A stretch of DNA of 64,000 bases from Corynebacterium efficiens YS-314 (GTDB taxonomy: Bacteria > Actinomycetota > Actinomycetes > Mycobacteriales > Mycobacteriaceae). Below are positions 9,225-17,392 of the stretch, piece after piece. The notes beneath the pieces are model-generated. The model had not been told where the DNA came from and searched no databases. It was given only the letters and a program-made list of their open reading frames with translations. The position numbers and the translations under genes were made by a program. The first letter of the stretch is position 1. Every line of letters begins with the position of its first letter. The stretch is taken from contig NC_004369.1 in assembly GCF_000011305.1 (NCBI RefSeq), positions 2,790,001-2,854,000 on the forward strand, written 5' to 3'.

Positions 9225-9350
9225 CTGTCGGCTCAACTTTGGTCATTTCCGCTGGTATTTAGGGCCAAACGGGGGCAAACCCTGAGTCAACCCGGATCAA
9301 TTCCGGGTGTTGTGTTCGCTCAGGGCCGACACCCGAAGACCCCTATCCGC

Positions 9351-9983
9351 CTATGGGAGCGTCGTGGTTGCGGTGACAGACCAGGTTGCCTGGGCGGTAC
9401 CCGGGCTGGTTCCGGCGAGCAGCCAGTTGTTGTCATTCATCCACACCCTGACGCACAGCCCTACAGGCTCCCCGGTCTGCCCGATGCTCGTGGGCTGTCC
9501 CAGATCAAACGGGGATGAGGTCTGCCCGCGCAGGGCTCCGGAGGCGATGGGTTGCGCGCCGTTGATCCCGTTCGCGTTACAGGCGGGCGGACTCAGGTAG
9601 ATCTCGCCGCGGAGGGCCGTGGCGAAGGCGGTATCCGGTAATCCGGTCTCAGACACGATGGCCGAGGAGGGGGCATTCGTGCCCGCACCGGGGCGCACCC
9701 AGAGTGGGGAGTAGACGGCATTGGCCTCCCCCACCTTCAACTCCATCTGCCCAGCCCCGAAACCAAGCGTGGCTGATTCCGCCCAGCTCATCCCGTCGGC
9801 GGACCCCTCGAGGTTCAACACCGGCTGCACCGTGGTGCGGAACTCCGTCACCGCGACGTGGGTGGTGGCCCGCTGCACCTGCGTGACGACGAACGGCACC
9901 ACCACCACTGCTATCAGTCCCGCCAGGATGCACAGCAGTGCCGTGACCCGACGCCGGGTTGTCAGGAAGCTACCCATCACCAT
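9351..9983 (-). CDS. Membrane-anchored or secreted exoprotein of the SipW-type cassette
   Basis: A 210-residue protein with a basic N-terminus (TTRRR) and one long hydrophobic segment (residues about 12-36), followed by an extracytoplasmic domain rich in Thr, Ser, Gly and Pro, with two Cys (PPACNAN and LCVRVW). The strand-rich region resembles in layout the mature part of the 418-residue neighbour upstream: a short V-A-V-T start, a W-A-x-S-A-T segment, then repeated strands. No family recognised. ATG at 9981-9983 is chosen for an AGGAG at good distance; ATG at 9975-9977 is also possible. It overlaps the end of the upstream gene by 14 bases and is the last gene of the cassette. Confidence 0.6.
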   Translation of the reverse strand: MVMGSFLTTRRRVTALLCILAGLIAVVVVPFVVTQVQRATTHVAVTEFRTTVQPVLNLEGSADGMSWAESATLGFGAGQMELKVGEANAVYSPLWVRPGAGTNAPSSAIVSETGLPDTAFATALRGEIYLSPPACNANGINGAQPIASGALRGQTSSPFDLGQPTSIGQTGEPVGLCVRVWMNDNNWLLAGTSPGTAQATWSVTATTTLP

Positions 9984-11226
9984 CACCGCCTGGCTCCTCG
10001 TCGGGAGGTGCAACGGTGGTCGTAGGGGTGGGAGTGGCCACTGGAGTCGGAGTTGCCGAGGTCGTGGGAGCGACGGTGGTGGGCGTTATCGAGGTCGTGG
10101 GGATCACGTCAGGGACAGGTGACGCGACACCGTCGACGACCGGCCGGATCTGGGCGAGGGCGCCGTCCACAAGCACCACCTCCACGACGGGGACCGGTTC
10201 GCCGGCGGTGGGCGCGTCGAAAAGCTTCCAGTTGGTTCTCTCCACCCCGCCGGAGGTGGCGATCTCGGCGAGGACAGCCTCGAGCGCGAGGCGGTCCAGC
10301 GCGTCGAGTTCCCGGGTGGCCAGCAGATGGTACTCCCCGCCCTGCCAGCTCAGGGAGTCCTCGGTGGTGAACCCGGAGGTCTGCGGGCTGCCAATTGCGG
10401 AGGTGAGCGGCGGGTCCTCCACAATCGGCGGGGCCATCTCGAGCTGCGGTGGTGCCTGCATCAGGCGCATCGGTTGCTCGCTGCCCATGGTGAATCCGCA
10501 TTCGGAACGGAAAGTCACGGTATGCCAGCCGGAATCGTATGAGCTCAACAGCCTGGATGCCGTTGCCCGAAAGTCAAGCCGGACCTGTGAATATGCACGC
10601 CCATCCGGAGCCACACCCCACTCGGGCGTCACCTGCACATGGGAGGTGCTCACCCCCAGCAGCGTGTCTCCTTTTTCGTCAATGAAGGTTGATCCATTGT
10701 TGATGGTGGAAAGTGAGACTTCCGCTCCACTGGTGACAAGACCGAGGGTGGTACTCGCTCCGTACTGCACGGTTCCGGTGGGCCTGCTGGCAATCATCCT
10801 CGGAGCGTTATTCTCATCCACGTAGCACCGGACCCCCGTGGTGATGGAGGGTTGGTTGGTGCTCGGCGAATCAGTGTTGATACCCACGGACCCGCCATCG
10901 AGCCCCAGACCCAGCAGAGAGGAGTTCACGAAGAAGTCGTAATTACCCCGCGTGATCGAAGCCCCGGTGATGTCCCCCGATTGCGCGCACGGTCCCGGCG
11001 CTCCCGCCAGACCGCCATAGGCACACGCTTCAGCCGAATACTGGCGGTCCGCACTGTTCGCGCGGCTTGGCCCCTCGCTCCAGCTTTGGGTCTGCACCCC
11101 TGCCGGGGTGGTAATCTCCAGGGTACGGTTACCGAAACCACTGGTGACGCTGGACCTCGCCCACCGCGTGGTCACCTCGGGGGACTGGAACTGCGCGTCG
11201 AAGGTCACCGCATCGGTGGCCGGCAT
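9970..11226 (-). CDS. Large exoprotein of the cassette, body separated from its membrane segment by an in-frame TAG
   Basis: A 418-residue open frame of unknown family. It is strand-rich with six Cys, including the pair in EACAYGG and GPCAQSG. It ends in a Thr/Pro-rich spacer of about 45 residues (PTPTTTVAPP and similar) and a Gly/Asp tail, with no LPXTG or C-terminal membrane helix. As it stands it starts at ATG 11224-11226 without a signal peptide and without a ribosome-binding site at proper distance. In the same frame, 8 codons upstream, a TAG ends a 36-codon ORF that encodes exactly the missing membrane segment. The gene is therefore either broken by a nonsense mutation, read through, or wrongly read in the assembly. 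Confidence 0.6.
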   Translation of the reverse strand: MPATDAVTFDAQFQSPEVTTRWARSSVTSGFGNRTLEITTPAGVQTQSWSEGPSRANSADRQYSAEACAYGGLAGAPGPCAQSGDITGASITRGNYDFFVNSSLLGLGLDGGSVGINTDSPSTNQPSITTGVRCYVDENNAPRMIASRPTGTVQYGASTTLGLVTSGAEVSLSTINNGSTFIDEKGDTLLGVSTSHVQVTPEWGVAPDGRAYSQVRLDFRATASRLLSSYDSGWHTVTFRSECGFTMGSEQPMRLMQAPPQLEMAPPIVEDPPLTSAIGSPQTSGFTTEDSLSWQGGEYHLLATRELDALDRLALEAVLAEIATSGGVERTNWKLFDAPTAGEPVPVVEVVLVDGALAQIRPVVDGVASPVPDVIPTTSITPTTVAPTTSATPTPVATPTPTTTVAPPDEEPGGDGDG

Positions 11227-11250
11227 CAGGGGTGGCTGGTCCCTGCCCTC

Positions 11251-11361
11251 CTAGGCGCCCACCACCACGCTGGCAACACCCCAGGACAACGCCACAGCGG
11301 CAATGATGACCAGGGCGACCAGCACGGCGGGAAGGAAAAGCGATCCTCGGTCGTGAACCAT
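11251..11361 (-). CDS. 36-residue membrane peptide, in frame with the 418-residue exoprotein
   Basis: ATG at 11359-11361 follows the TAG of the upstream gene directly (TAGATG) and GAGAGGGGGG lies about 10 bases before it. The peptide has a short polar head (MVHDRGS) and about 28 hydrophobic residues ending in VVVGA, then TAG at 11251-11253. It looks like a signal peptide or signal anchor without a protein behind it. The reading frame continues, after the TAG, into the 418-residue exoprotein. A free-standing small membrane protein is the alternative. Confidence 0.5.
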   Translation of the reverse strand: MVHDRGSLFLPAVLVALVIIAAVALSWGVASVVVGA

Positions 11362-11958
11362 CTACCCCACCCCCCTCTCGGTGACGTGGAAGTTCCACTC
11401 CACAGCACCGGTGGAGTAATTCCCGACACCCAGGTCTGCGGTGTCACGGAGGGTCGCCTCAATGCACAATGCCTGGGCTGCTCCGGGTCCGGACTCATCA
11501 CCGGGCGGCAGTTTGAGGGTCTGTACCGAGGGGGTGAGCTGCCCCAGTGCACCGCTCTGCAACACCTGCCCGTGGATGGAGCACGCACCGGTTGCGACCG
11601 CGATATCCAGGTACTCGTTGAGGTCTGCCTGTTCCACCGTCGGGGCGAGCACTCGCACCTCACCGGAGGTGGCGGTGGCCATGCGGAACCACAGTTCCGT
11701 CTCCACCGGCTCCCCGGGTGTCAACCCGCCGAAGGGGATGCCGAAGTTGAGCACCACCGCCTCCCCCGTGCCACCGGAGCCGTCCTGCTCCCGGAACTCC
11801 CCGTCGGGGGCAGTGGCACTTTCCACGGCGAATCCGGTGGAGGTGAAGGTGCCGAAGATGGTGTCCGAATCCGACCACAGCGCCAGCGTCGTGACAGCAC
11901 CGAGCCCCAGCACCACGGCGGATGCCAGCACCGCCCGGAGTTGTCGTTTCTGTGCCAC
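11362..11958 (-). CDS. SipW-dependent-type exoprotein 2
   Basis: A 198-residue exported protein. The N-terminus has a basic head (QKRQLR), a hydrophobic stretch VLGLGAVTTLALWSD and then F-G-T-F, the layout of SipW-dependent signal peptides known from TasA and camelysin-type proteins. The mature domain is strand-rich and carries a Cys pair (GACSIHG and ALCIEAT) that is also present in the neighbouring paralogue, so a disulfide is likely. GTG start with no clear ribosome-binding site. It lies 55 bases after the first paralogue and runs directly into the 36-codon ORF. Possible role as a subunit of a surface fibre, by analogy with TasA; that is inference. Confidence 0.7.
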   Translation of the reverse strand: MAQKRQLRAVLASAVVLGLGAVTTLALWSDSDTIFGTFTSTGFAVESATAPDGEFREQDGSGGTGEAVVLNFGIPFGGLTPGEPVETELWFRMATATSGEVRVLAPTVEQADLNEYLDIAVATGACSIHGQVLQSGALGQLTPSVQTLKLPPGDESGPGAAQALCIEATLRDTADLGVGNYSTGAVEWNFHVTERGVG

Positions 11959-12013
11959 TGTTGTTCACACCATTTCTGCTTGTCCCACCCACCTGCAGCC
12001 GGAATCATCCCGG

Positions 12014-12550
12014 CTACTGGACGGCATCGAATCTCCAGGTGACGGCACTACTTTCCGCCAGGTCCTCCCCATAGTCACCGGACAGGGTCACCTCGAGACA
12101 GTATGCCTGAGTGGCCTCCGCACCGAGGGTGAATTCCTCCCCCGCGGTGACGGCTGTTCCCCCTGCCACCGCAGTCGCATCGCAAAGGGGCCCGGCGGTG
12201 CGCACGAGTTGGTAGGTGAGGTCGGTGTCCAGGGTCAATGCCCCCTGTGCAGTCACGGAGTAGGTGATGTGGGCGGGGATCGTGCCGATGTTCTTCAGGT
12301 GGTATCCGGCGTAGACGGCGGTTCCGGGGACCAGGTTGTCGGAACCGGCGAAGGTCAGTTCAAGAGGGGTGTCGGTATTATTGCTCCAGGTCACACCATC
12401 AGCCGAACCGAGGATGCCGAAACTACCCGCCTGGAAGGAGCCTTCGAAGGTCTGGACATCACTCCAGGCGGCCAGGGTCACCACGGCTCCGAGTCCGAGT
12501 ACCGCGCCACCTGCGGCCCCTGCCCGCAACCGACGCGATATCTGTCCCAT
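12014..12550 (-). CDS. SipW-dependent-type exoprotein 1
   Basis: A 178-residue exported protein. The signal region has RRLRAG, then a hydrophobic stretch VLGLGAVVTLAAWSD followed by F-E-G-S-F-x-A-G-S-F, typical of SipW-dependent substrates. The mature part is a beta-rich domain with D-G-V-T-W early on and a Cys pair (PLCDATA and AYCLEVT) matching the paralogue downstream. ATG at 12548-12550 is chosen because it sits directly before the basic head and has AGGA upstream. An AT-rich stretch at about 12640-12680 is a likely promoter for this gene and those after it. It could be the main subunit of a surface structure, but no function is proven. Confidence 0.72.
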   Translation of the reverse strand: MGQISRRLRAGAAGGAVLGLGAVVTLAAWSDVQTFEGSFQAGSFGILGSADGVTWSNNTDTPLELTFAGSDNLVPGTAVYAGYHLKNIGTIPAHITYSVTAQGALTLDTDLTYQLVRTAGPLCDATAVAGGTAVTAGEEFTLGAEATQAYCLEVTLSGDYGEDLAESSAVTWRFDAVQ

Positions 12551-12610
12551 GGTCCTGCCTGTCTGTTGGTCTGACGTGGAAAACCCGCTCAGAACGACCG
12601 ACATCCACAC

Positions 12611-12825
12611 CTGTTCTTAAGTTTTCTCCGAATCATTCCTCAGTAATTAATAATATAAGATCTACATTGTGAAATAAACCCCTCGCGCACTGCCTAAGGC
12701 AGTTGACCTGCGCACATCAAGGCTTCGTGCGGGAAATCACATGTTCTTCCCCTCCGCACCCCCTTGTTCCCCCTCGGGACGACGTGGCCAGAACGCCCAC
12801 GTGACCAGGCCCGCCACCAGAACCG
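12611..12825 (-). promoter_or_regulatory. AT-rich promoter region inside the exoprotein cassette
   Basis: Bases 12630-12680 are strikingly AT-rich for this genome (ATTAATAATATAAGAT on the plus strand), and on the minus strand several TATATT/TATTAA hexamers could act as -10 boxes. A small palindrome, ACTGCC-TAA-GGCAGT, lies near 12692-12706. The signal peptidase gene upstream may therefore be only partly co-transcribed with its substrates. Confidence 0.4.
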
Positions 12826-13317
12826 TCACCCCGCGAGAATCCGGGGATCCGCCAGCCGAGCGACCACATGTCCCCACCCGGGTTGCGACCAGAACAATAA
12901 TTTCACCTCGTCCACGTGATACGGGAACGGGTCCGGTTGGTTGTTGGCATCACCCTTCATCTCGATGATGCGACCATCAGGAGGGTTGGCCGGATCAGGT
13001 TCATTCGAGATGACCCGGTGGGTGACCGGCAGCTGACCGGGCCGGTCCACGGTCACCACATCCCCCACCTCCGCCTCGGCGGCAGGAATCGTCCTGACTA
13101 GCGCCACGGAACCTGCGGGGATCTCCGGGGACATGGAACCGGTCTTGAACAGCATGATGTTGACACCGAAGAAGTAGGCGGCGATCACCGCCACCACACA
13201 CACCACGCCAAACACGGCCAGCAGGGTCAATAACGACTCCCCCACCCAGGAGAGCACACGCCTCCCCCGTCCCGGCGTGCTCCTGTGCTTTGCGACGCCC
13301 ACCCCTCCTCTGAGCAA
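12826..13317 (-). CDS. sipW: Signal peptidase I of the SipW / archaeal-ER type
   Basis: A 163-residue membrane protease that should remove signal peptides from exported proteins. A hydrophobic segment (about residues 24-52) leads to the catalytic Ser in KTGSMSPEIPAGS, and the second conserved block has His instead of Lys (LPVTHRVIS). This is the Ser-His arrangement of ER, archaeal and SipW enzymes, not the Ser-Lys type of the housekeeping LepB. The block MKGDANNQPDP is the third family signature. It is followed by genes for two proteins with SipW-type signal peptides, which strongly suggests enzyme and substrates. The start (TTG at 13315-13317, or a later GTG) is uncertain. The symbol is by family, not by orthology. 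Confidence 0.82.
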   Translation of the reverse strand: MLRGGVGVAKHRSTPGRGRRVLSWVGESLLTLLAVFGVVCVVAVIAAYFFGVNIMLFKTGSMSPEIPAGSVALVRTIPAAEAEVGDVVTVDRPGQLPVTHRVISNEPDPANPPDGRIIEMKGDANNQPDPFPYHVDEVKLLFWSQPGWGHVVARLADPRILAG

Positions 13318-13415
13318 CCCATGCCAGCATTCCCGTCCAGACTAACAACCCGTTTGCCGGTAATCTTGCTGTCCATAGGGCATGCCCGCATACACGACTA
13401 GTAGTTGGAGCACTG

Positions 13416-14801
13416 ATGAACGACAATTCCGACATTCCCCCACAGGCCCCGGGGCCGGAACAGGATATTCCACCCCAACCCCACAGGCCGGGTAAGGACA
13501 TGTCCGAGAAGCTCTCTGAGGCGGTCGAGGGTGATCTCGAGAATTTCGACTCCACCGAGTCCACCGACTCCACCGAGACGATCGACCGCGCCGCGGTGAT
13601 CGGTCGCGACGGGCGGTGGGCTGCCGGTTGGGCGCTGCGTTTCATCGTGTTCGTCATCGCTGGGTGGATCCTGTGGCAGGGACTCGCGGTCATCTGGGCC
13701 GGCTTGTTGCCCATCCTGCTGGCACTGCTGGCGTGCACGGTGCTGTGGCCGGTGACCAAGTTCCTCCGCGACCACAAATGGCCACCCGCCCTCGCGGCGA
13801 TCGCCACCATCCTCGGGTTCTTCCTCATCATCGGTGGCATCTTCTCCGCCATCGCCCCGAGTGTGATCAGCCAGTCACAACAGGTTTATGAACGGGCCTA
13901 TGGGGGCATCCAGTCCCTGCTCGACCAGTTGCAGAATGGTCCACTGAACCTGGATCTGGGGCGTGTTGATGAGTTCGTCAATGACGCCACCCAGTGGATC
14001 CAGGACCAGGCCTCCAATATCGCCTCCGGCGTGTTCACCGGTGTGTCTGCTGCGACCACCGTCGTGGTCACCATCGTGGTGATGTTCGTCCTGACATTCT
14101 TCTTCCTCAAGGACGGCGTGAACTTCCTGCCCTGGCTGCGTAAATACACCGGCGACAACGCGGGTTGGCACCTCACCGAGGTCCTGACCCGGTCGTGGAA
14201 CACCCTGGCGGGCTTCGTGCGCACCCAGGCGCTGGTCTCGCTTGTCGACGCCGTCCTCATCGGCATCGGTCTGGTCATCCTCCAGGTCCCCCTGGCGCTG
14301 GCCCTCGCGGTGATCACCTTCTTCGGCGGTTTCATCCCGATCATCGGTGCATTCACCGCCGGTGCCCTCGCGGTGATCATCGCGCTGGTGACCAACGGCC
14401 TGACCAATGCGCTGCTGGTTCTCGCCCTGATCGTCCTGGTTCAACAGATCGAGGGCAATGTCCTCCAGCCGTTCCTGCAGGGCAAGGCCATGCAGCTGCA
14501 TGCCGCGATTGTGCTGTTATCCGTCACCGTCGGTTCCACCCTGTTCGGTATCCTGGGGGCCTTCCTCGCCGTGCCGGTGGCCGCCGTGGTTGCTGTCTGG
14601 TTCCGCTACCACGCGGAGATGGTGTCGCTGCGCTCCGGTGAGATCACCGTCGATGACATCAAGATCCAGACCAAACGTTCCGCCAGCAAGACCGGCACCA
14701 CCTCCACGGAGGCTTTCCATGCGGTACGGGAGCGCCTGGCCACTATCGGTCGTCGTAAGACACCATCCGAGCGTTCGGGTTCCGCGCCGGTGGCGGACTG
14801 A
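13416..14801 (+). CDS. AI-2E family (DUF20/PerM) polytopic permease
   Basis: A 461-residue membrane protein with an acidic soluble N-terminus (1-75), about eight transmembrane helices and a basic cytoplasmic tail (400-461). The family hallmark is seen in the last membrane pairs: FFGGFIPIIGAF, then a long hydrophobic stretch, QQIEGNVLQPFLQGKAM and GILGAFLAVPV. Members export or import small molecules; E. coli TqsA acts on autoinducer-2, but most are uncharacterised. It starts 6 bases after a GGAG site and is divergent from the signal peptidase cassette. Confidence 0.85.
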   Translation: MNDNSDIPPQAPGPEQDIPPQPHRPGKDMSEKLSEAVEGDLENFDSTESTDSTETIDRAAVIGRDGRWAAGWALRFIVFVIAGWILWQGLAVIWAGLLPILLALLACTVLWPVTKFLRDHKWPPALAAIATILGFFLIIGGIFSAIAPSVISQSQQVYERAYGGIQSLLDQLQNGPLNLDLGRVDEFVNDATQWIQDQASNIASGVFTGVSAATTVVVTIVVMFVLTFFFLKDGVNFLPWLRKYTGDNAGWHLTEVLTRSWNTLAGFVRTQALVSLVDAVLIGIGLVILQVPLALALAVITFFGGFIPIIGAFTAGALAVIIALVTNGLTNALLVLALIVLVQQIEGNVLQPFLQGKAMQLHAAIVLLSVTVGSTLFGILGAFLAVPVAAVVAVWFRYHAEMVSLRSGEITVDDIKIQTKRSASKTGTTSTEAFHAVRERLATIGRRKTPSERSGSAPVAD

Positions 14802-14812
14802 GTCCTCCCGCC

Positions 14813-15382
14813 TCAGGTGAGGAAACGGTGGGTGATCAGGGCGTCGTAAAGCTCCCTCGCCCCGGCGTCGACCGCCTCGAACCAGGTGGTCGCGGCGGTC
14901 TCGTCGGCATTGTCACTGACCTGCTTGAGCAGGGTGACCGGGATGCCGAAACTGTCGGCGACCGCCACGACCGCCGCGCCCTCCATATCGCAGAGATCGG
15001 CGTTCGCCGCGAGCCGGTCGCGGGTGGTGGTGTCGCTGATGAAGGCATCACCGGTGGCCAGACGTGCCGAGGGCAGTCGCCCCGTGACCGGGAGGATACG
15101 GCCGTTCGGATGCGGGCGGCCCATCATCTGTGAGATGAGGTCACTGGAGAAATCATGCTGGTAGACGTGGTTGACCTCGAAGACGCCACTGATGCCGTCA
15201 CGCAGTGCCCCGGCCGTTCCGATATTGATAATCTGGTCGGGTAGCTGCTCACGCCCGGCCAGCTCCCGGGTGAGCCGTATCGCACAGCCCAGGGTGCCCA
15301 CGCCGGTGATCAGCAGATCGGTGCCGGCGGGCAGGTGGGCGGCTTCTTCACGGGTGGCTGAGACAAAGAGTGTTGTGGTCAC
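14813..15382 (-). CDS. Nucleosidase of the MTA/SAH (Pfs) phosphorylase-like superfamily
   Basis: A 189-residue enzyme of the PNP/UDP fold, shorter than E. coli Mtn (232). Seen: the strand-glycine block LLITGVGTLG, the substrate-binding NIGTAGALRDG, the ribose/base-binding CDMEGAAVV with the conserved Met-Glu pair, and the catalytic Asp in QVSDNAD. It should cleave the N-glycosidic bond of a nucleoside such as S-adenosylhomocysteine or methylthioadenosine. It converges on the permease gene with an 11-base gap. Its position just before the sulfur genes fits a role in recycling sulfur nucleosides, but this is only neighbourhood evidence. Confidence 0.75.
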   Translation of the reverse strand: MTTTLFVSATREEAAHLPAGTDLLITGVGTLGCAIRLTRELAGREQLPDQIINIGTAGALRDGISGVFEVNHVYQHDFSSDLISQMMGRPHPNGRILPVTGRLPSARLATGDAFISDTTTRDRLAANADLCDMEGAAVVAVADSFGIPVTLLKQVSDNADETAATTWFEAVDAGARELYDALITHRFLT

Positions 15383-15391
15383 CGTTTTACC

Positions 15392-16366
15392 CTAACCGAC
15401 CCGGGGTTCCGCCCCCGTGAACCCCGGCAGGACCTCAGCGATCAGGTCATCCAGCACCTCCTCCACCGGACGGGTGCCACGCTTGAGCCCCAGGATCACA
15501 TGGTCCACACCCATCGCCTCCAATTCCTGCAGGATCTCCACCAGCCGCCGGGCACCGACGCGCCACCCGAATTTGATCGCCCCCGCCGGGGCGTGGGCGT
15601 CGGCGTGCAGATCCAGTGACATCGACATGGCGAAGGGTTTGGTGTTGCCGTCCTCCCGCCACCCGGCGATGTAGGTCCGCTGCGTCTCCAGGGGTCGCTG
15701 ATAGGTCACATGCGCATCGGCGTGTTCACGGTGCCAGGCCATGGACTGCAGGCAGGATCCCACGGTGAGCAGCGGCGGACGCACCGCCATGGGCTTGGGA
15801 ATCACATCCCCGCCCCACATCCGCCCACCCGACCACCGGATGCCCCGCTTCTCCGTGGTCCAGGCCCGCTGCATCACATCGAGATGCTCACGGAACACCT
15901 CATCGCGGGCCCCGCTGTCCGCACCGAACGCCGGGTACTCACTCGTGCGGTCGCCGGTGGCCACCCCGAACAGGAACCTGCCACCGGTGAGGTGGTCGAT
16001 GCTGGCCGCCTGTTTGGCCAGGTGGAGCGGGTGGCGCAGCGGGGCGACCACCGCAGCGGTCCCCATTGCCAGGGAGCTTGTCGACGCCGCCAGATACCCC
16101 AGGTACGACACCGGATCCCAGGCCTGTCCCACATCCCCGAAATCGGGATCACGCAGCGGGATGTCACGCAACCACACCGCAGCGAATCCGGCGGCCTCCA
16201 CGCGCTGTATCAATCCGATCTGGCGGGGGATGTCCACATCGGGGCGTTCAGGATCACCGGAATCCAGCGGCAGGGCCAGTCCGAGGGTCATGCGGTTGCT
16301 GGGGAACACCCTGCGGAAACCAGGCAGGGAGGTCACCGGCAGGGAGGACAGGGTGAAGGGATCCAT
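15392..16366 (-). CDS. Luciferase-like (LLM class) flavin-dependent oxidoreductase
   Basis: A 324-residue TIM-barrel protein of the bacterial luciferase family, which uses FMN or F420. Visible are the N-terminal strand and loop (LGLALPLD), the helix-2 region AAGFAAVWLRDIPL, and the barrel motifs MGTAAVVAPLRHP and GRFLFGVATGD. The ATG at 16364-16366 is preceded 7 bases upstream by TATGGT and no spaced ribosome-binding site, so the transcript is probably leaderless; an ATG 12 bases earlier is the alternative. Substrate unknown; some family members desulfonate organosulfonates, and it does lie next to cysZ. Confidence 0.78.
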   Translation of the reverse strand: MDPFTLSSLPVTSLPGFRRVFPSNRMTLGLALPLDSGDPERPDVDIPRQIGLIQRVEAAGFAAVWLRDIPLRDPDFGDVGQAWDPVSYLGYLAASTSSLAMGTAAVVAPLRHPLHLAKQAASIDHLTGGRFLFGVATGDRTSEYPAFGADSGARDEVFREHLDVMQRAWTTEKRGIRWSGGRMWGGDVIPKPMAVRPPLLTVGSCLQSMAWHREHADAHVTYQRPLETQRTYIAGWREDGNTKPFAMSMSLDLHADAHAPAGAIKFGWRVGARRLVEILQELEAMGVDHVILGLKRGTRPVEEVLDDLIAEVLPGFTGAEPRVG

Positions 16367-16384
16367 GTCCCCCACCATAGAGAA

Positions 16385-17356
16385 TCACTGGCTGCGCACC
16401 TTGAGGGGTTTATCGGTGGTGTCCGGCTCAGACGTGGCAGGTGTGTGCTCCCCCGCGGCATCAGCTGCAGCCTCGGCGGCGAGTGCCACAGCCAGGTTGG
16501 TGCGGTAGCGACGGATACCGATGATGGTGAAGACGACACCGAGCAGGACGATCGCCAGCTGCACGATCCAGTCGGAAGCAAGCTCCACGCCCAGGGCGTT
16601 CCAGACCTTCGGGGCATTCAGCGCGACGATGGTGGTGCCCACGAAGCCACCCAGTGCGGTGGCGTTGACGCGGCTGATGAGCCAGGCGGCGATGGGGGCG
16701 GCGATCGCGCCACCGATGAGCAGGGCCACGACGGCGGCGAGATTATCCACCAGATCCGACCACAAACCGATGATGAAACCGAGGGTGGCAGCCACCGAGA
16801 CGAGAAACTCCGCGGTGTTGACGGTACCGACGATCTTGCGTGGTTCGGTGCGTCCCAGGGTCATCAGGGTGGAGGTGGTCACCGGCCCCCAGCCGCCGCC
16901 ACCGGAGGCGTCGACAAAGCCACCGACGATGCCCAGTCCGCCGAGGAAACCGGCGGAGTGCGGGCGTTGCGAGAAGGTCCGGCGCACCCGCCCCTTGCTG
17001 AACCGCCACACCAGATTCATACCGATCAGCGCCAGAATCGCCGAGGTGACCGGGGCTGCGGCCTCCATGGAGAGATTGGACAGGAAGGTCGCGCCGGCGA
17101 AGGCACCGATGGCACCGGGCACTCCGAGGCGGAGCACCACCTTCCAGTCCACATTGCCGAATTTCCAGTGGCTGATGCCGGAGACCAGGGTGGTGCCCAC
17201 CTCGGCGGTGTGGACCACCGCGGAGGCCTGCGCCGGGCCCAGGCCGGCGAGCATGATGAGGATGGTGGTGGAGGTGACACCGAAACCCATGCCGAGGCCG
17301 CCGTCGACAAGCTGGGCCGCCAGGCCTGCGATTGCGATCAGGATGAGTGTCTGCAT
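16385..17356 (-). CDS. cysZ: CysZ, TauE/SafE-family sulfate permease
   Basis: A 323-residue polytopic membrane protein of the TauE/SafE family, with eight or so hydrophobic segments between residues 5 and 285, the opening DGGLGMGFGVTST, and the mid-protein repeat GFVDASGGGGWGP that is the second family glycine block. The C-terminus is a charged cytoplasmic tail. As last gene of the cysIXHDNYZ run it corresponds to the permease that C. glutamicum uses for assimilatory sulfate uptake. It follows cysY by 36 bases. Confidence 0.85.
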   Translation of the reverse strand: MQTLILIAIAGLAAQLVDGGLGMGFGVTSTTILIMLAGLGPAQASAVVHTAEVGTTLVSGISHWKFGNVDWKVVLRLGVPGAIGAFAGATFLSNLSMEAAAPVTSAILALIGMNLVWRFSKGRVRRTFSQRPHSAGFLGGLGIVGGFVDASGGGGWGPVTTSTLMTLGRTEPRKIVGTVNTAEFLVSVAATLGFIIGLWSDLVDNLAAVVALLIGGAIAAPIAAWLISRVNATALGGFVGTTIVALNAPKVWNALGVELASDWIVQLAIVLLGVVFTIIGIRRYRTNLAVALAAEAAADAAGEHTPATSEPDTTDKPLKVRSQ

Positions 17357-17392
17357 GTGTGTCCTTTATGGGCGGTGAGAAAAAGCAGGAGG

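Noticed and set aside
9082..9350. CIRCE element / HrcA control upstream of dnaK
   Set aside because: TTAGCACTC-N9-GAGTGCTAA is not present; the palindromes fit HAIR instead.
9970..10120. Sortase-type cell-wall anchor at the end of the 418-residue exoprotein
   Set aside because: The Thr/Pro tail ends in Gly/Asp residues with no LPXTG-like motif, no hydrophobic helix and no basic tail.
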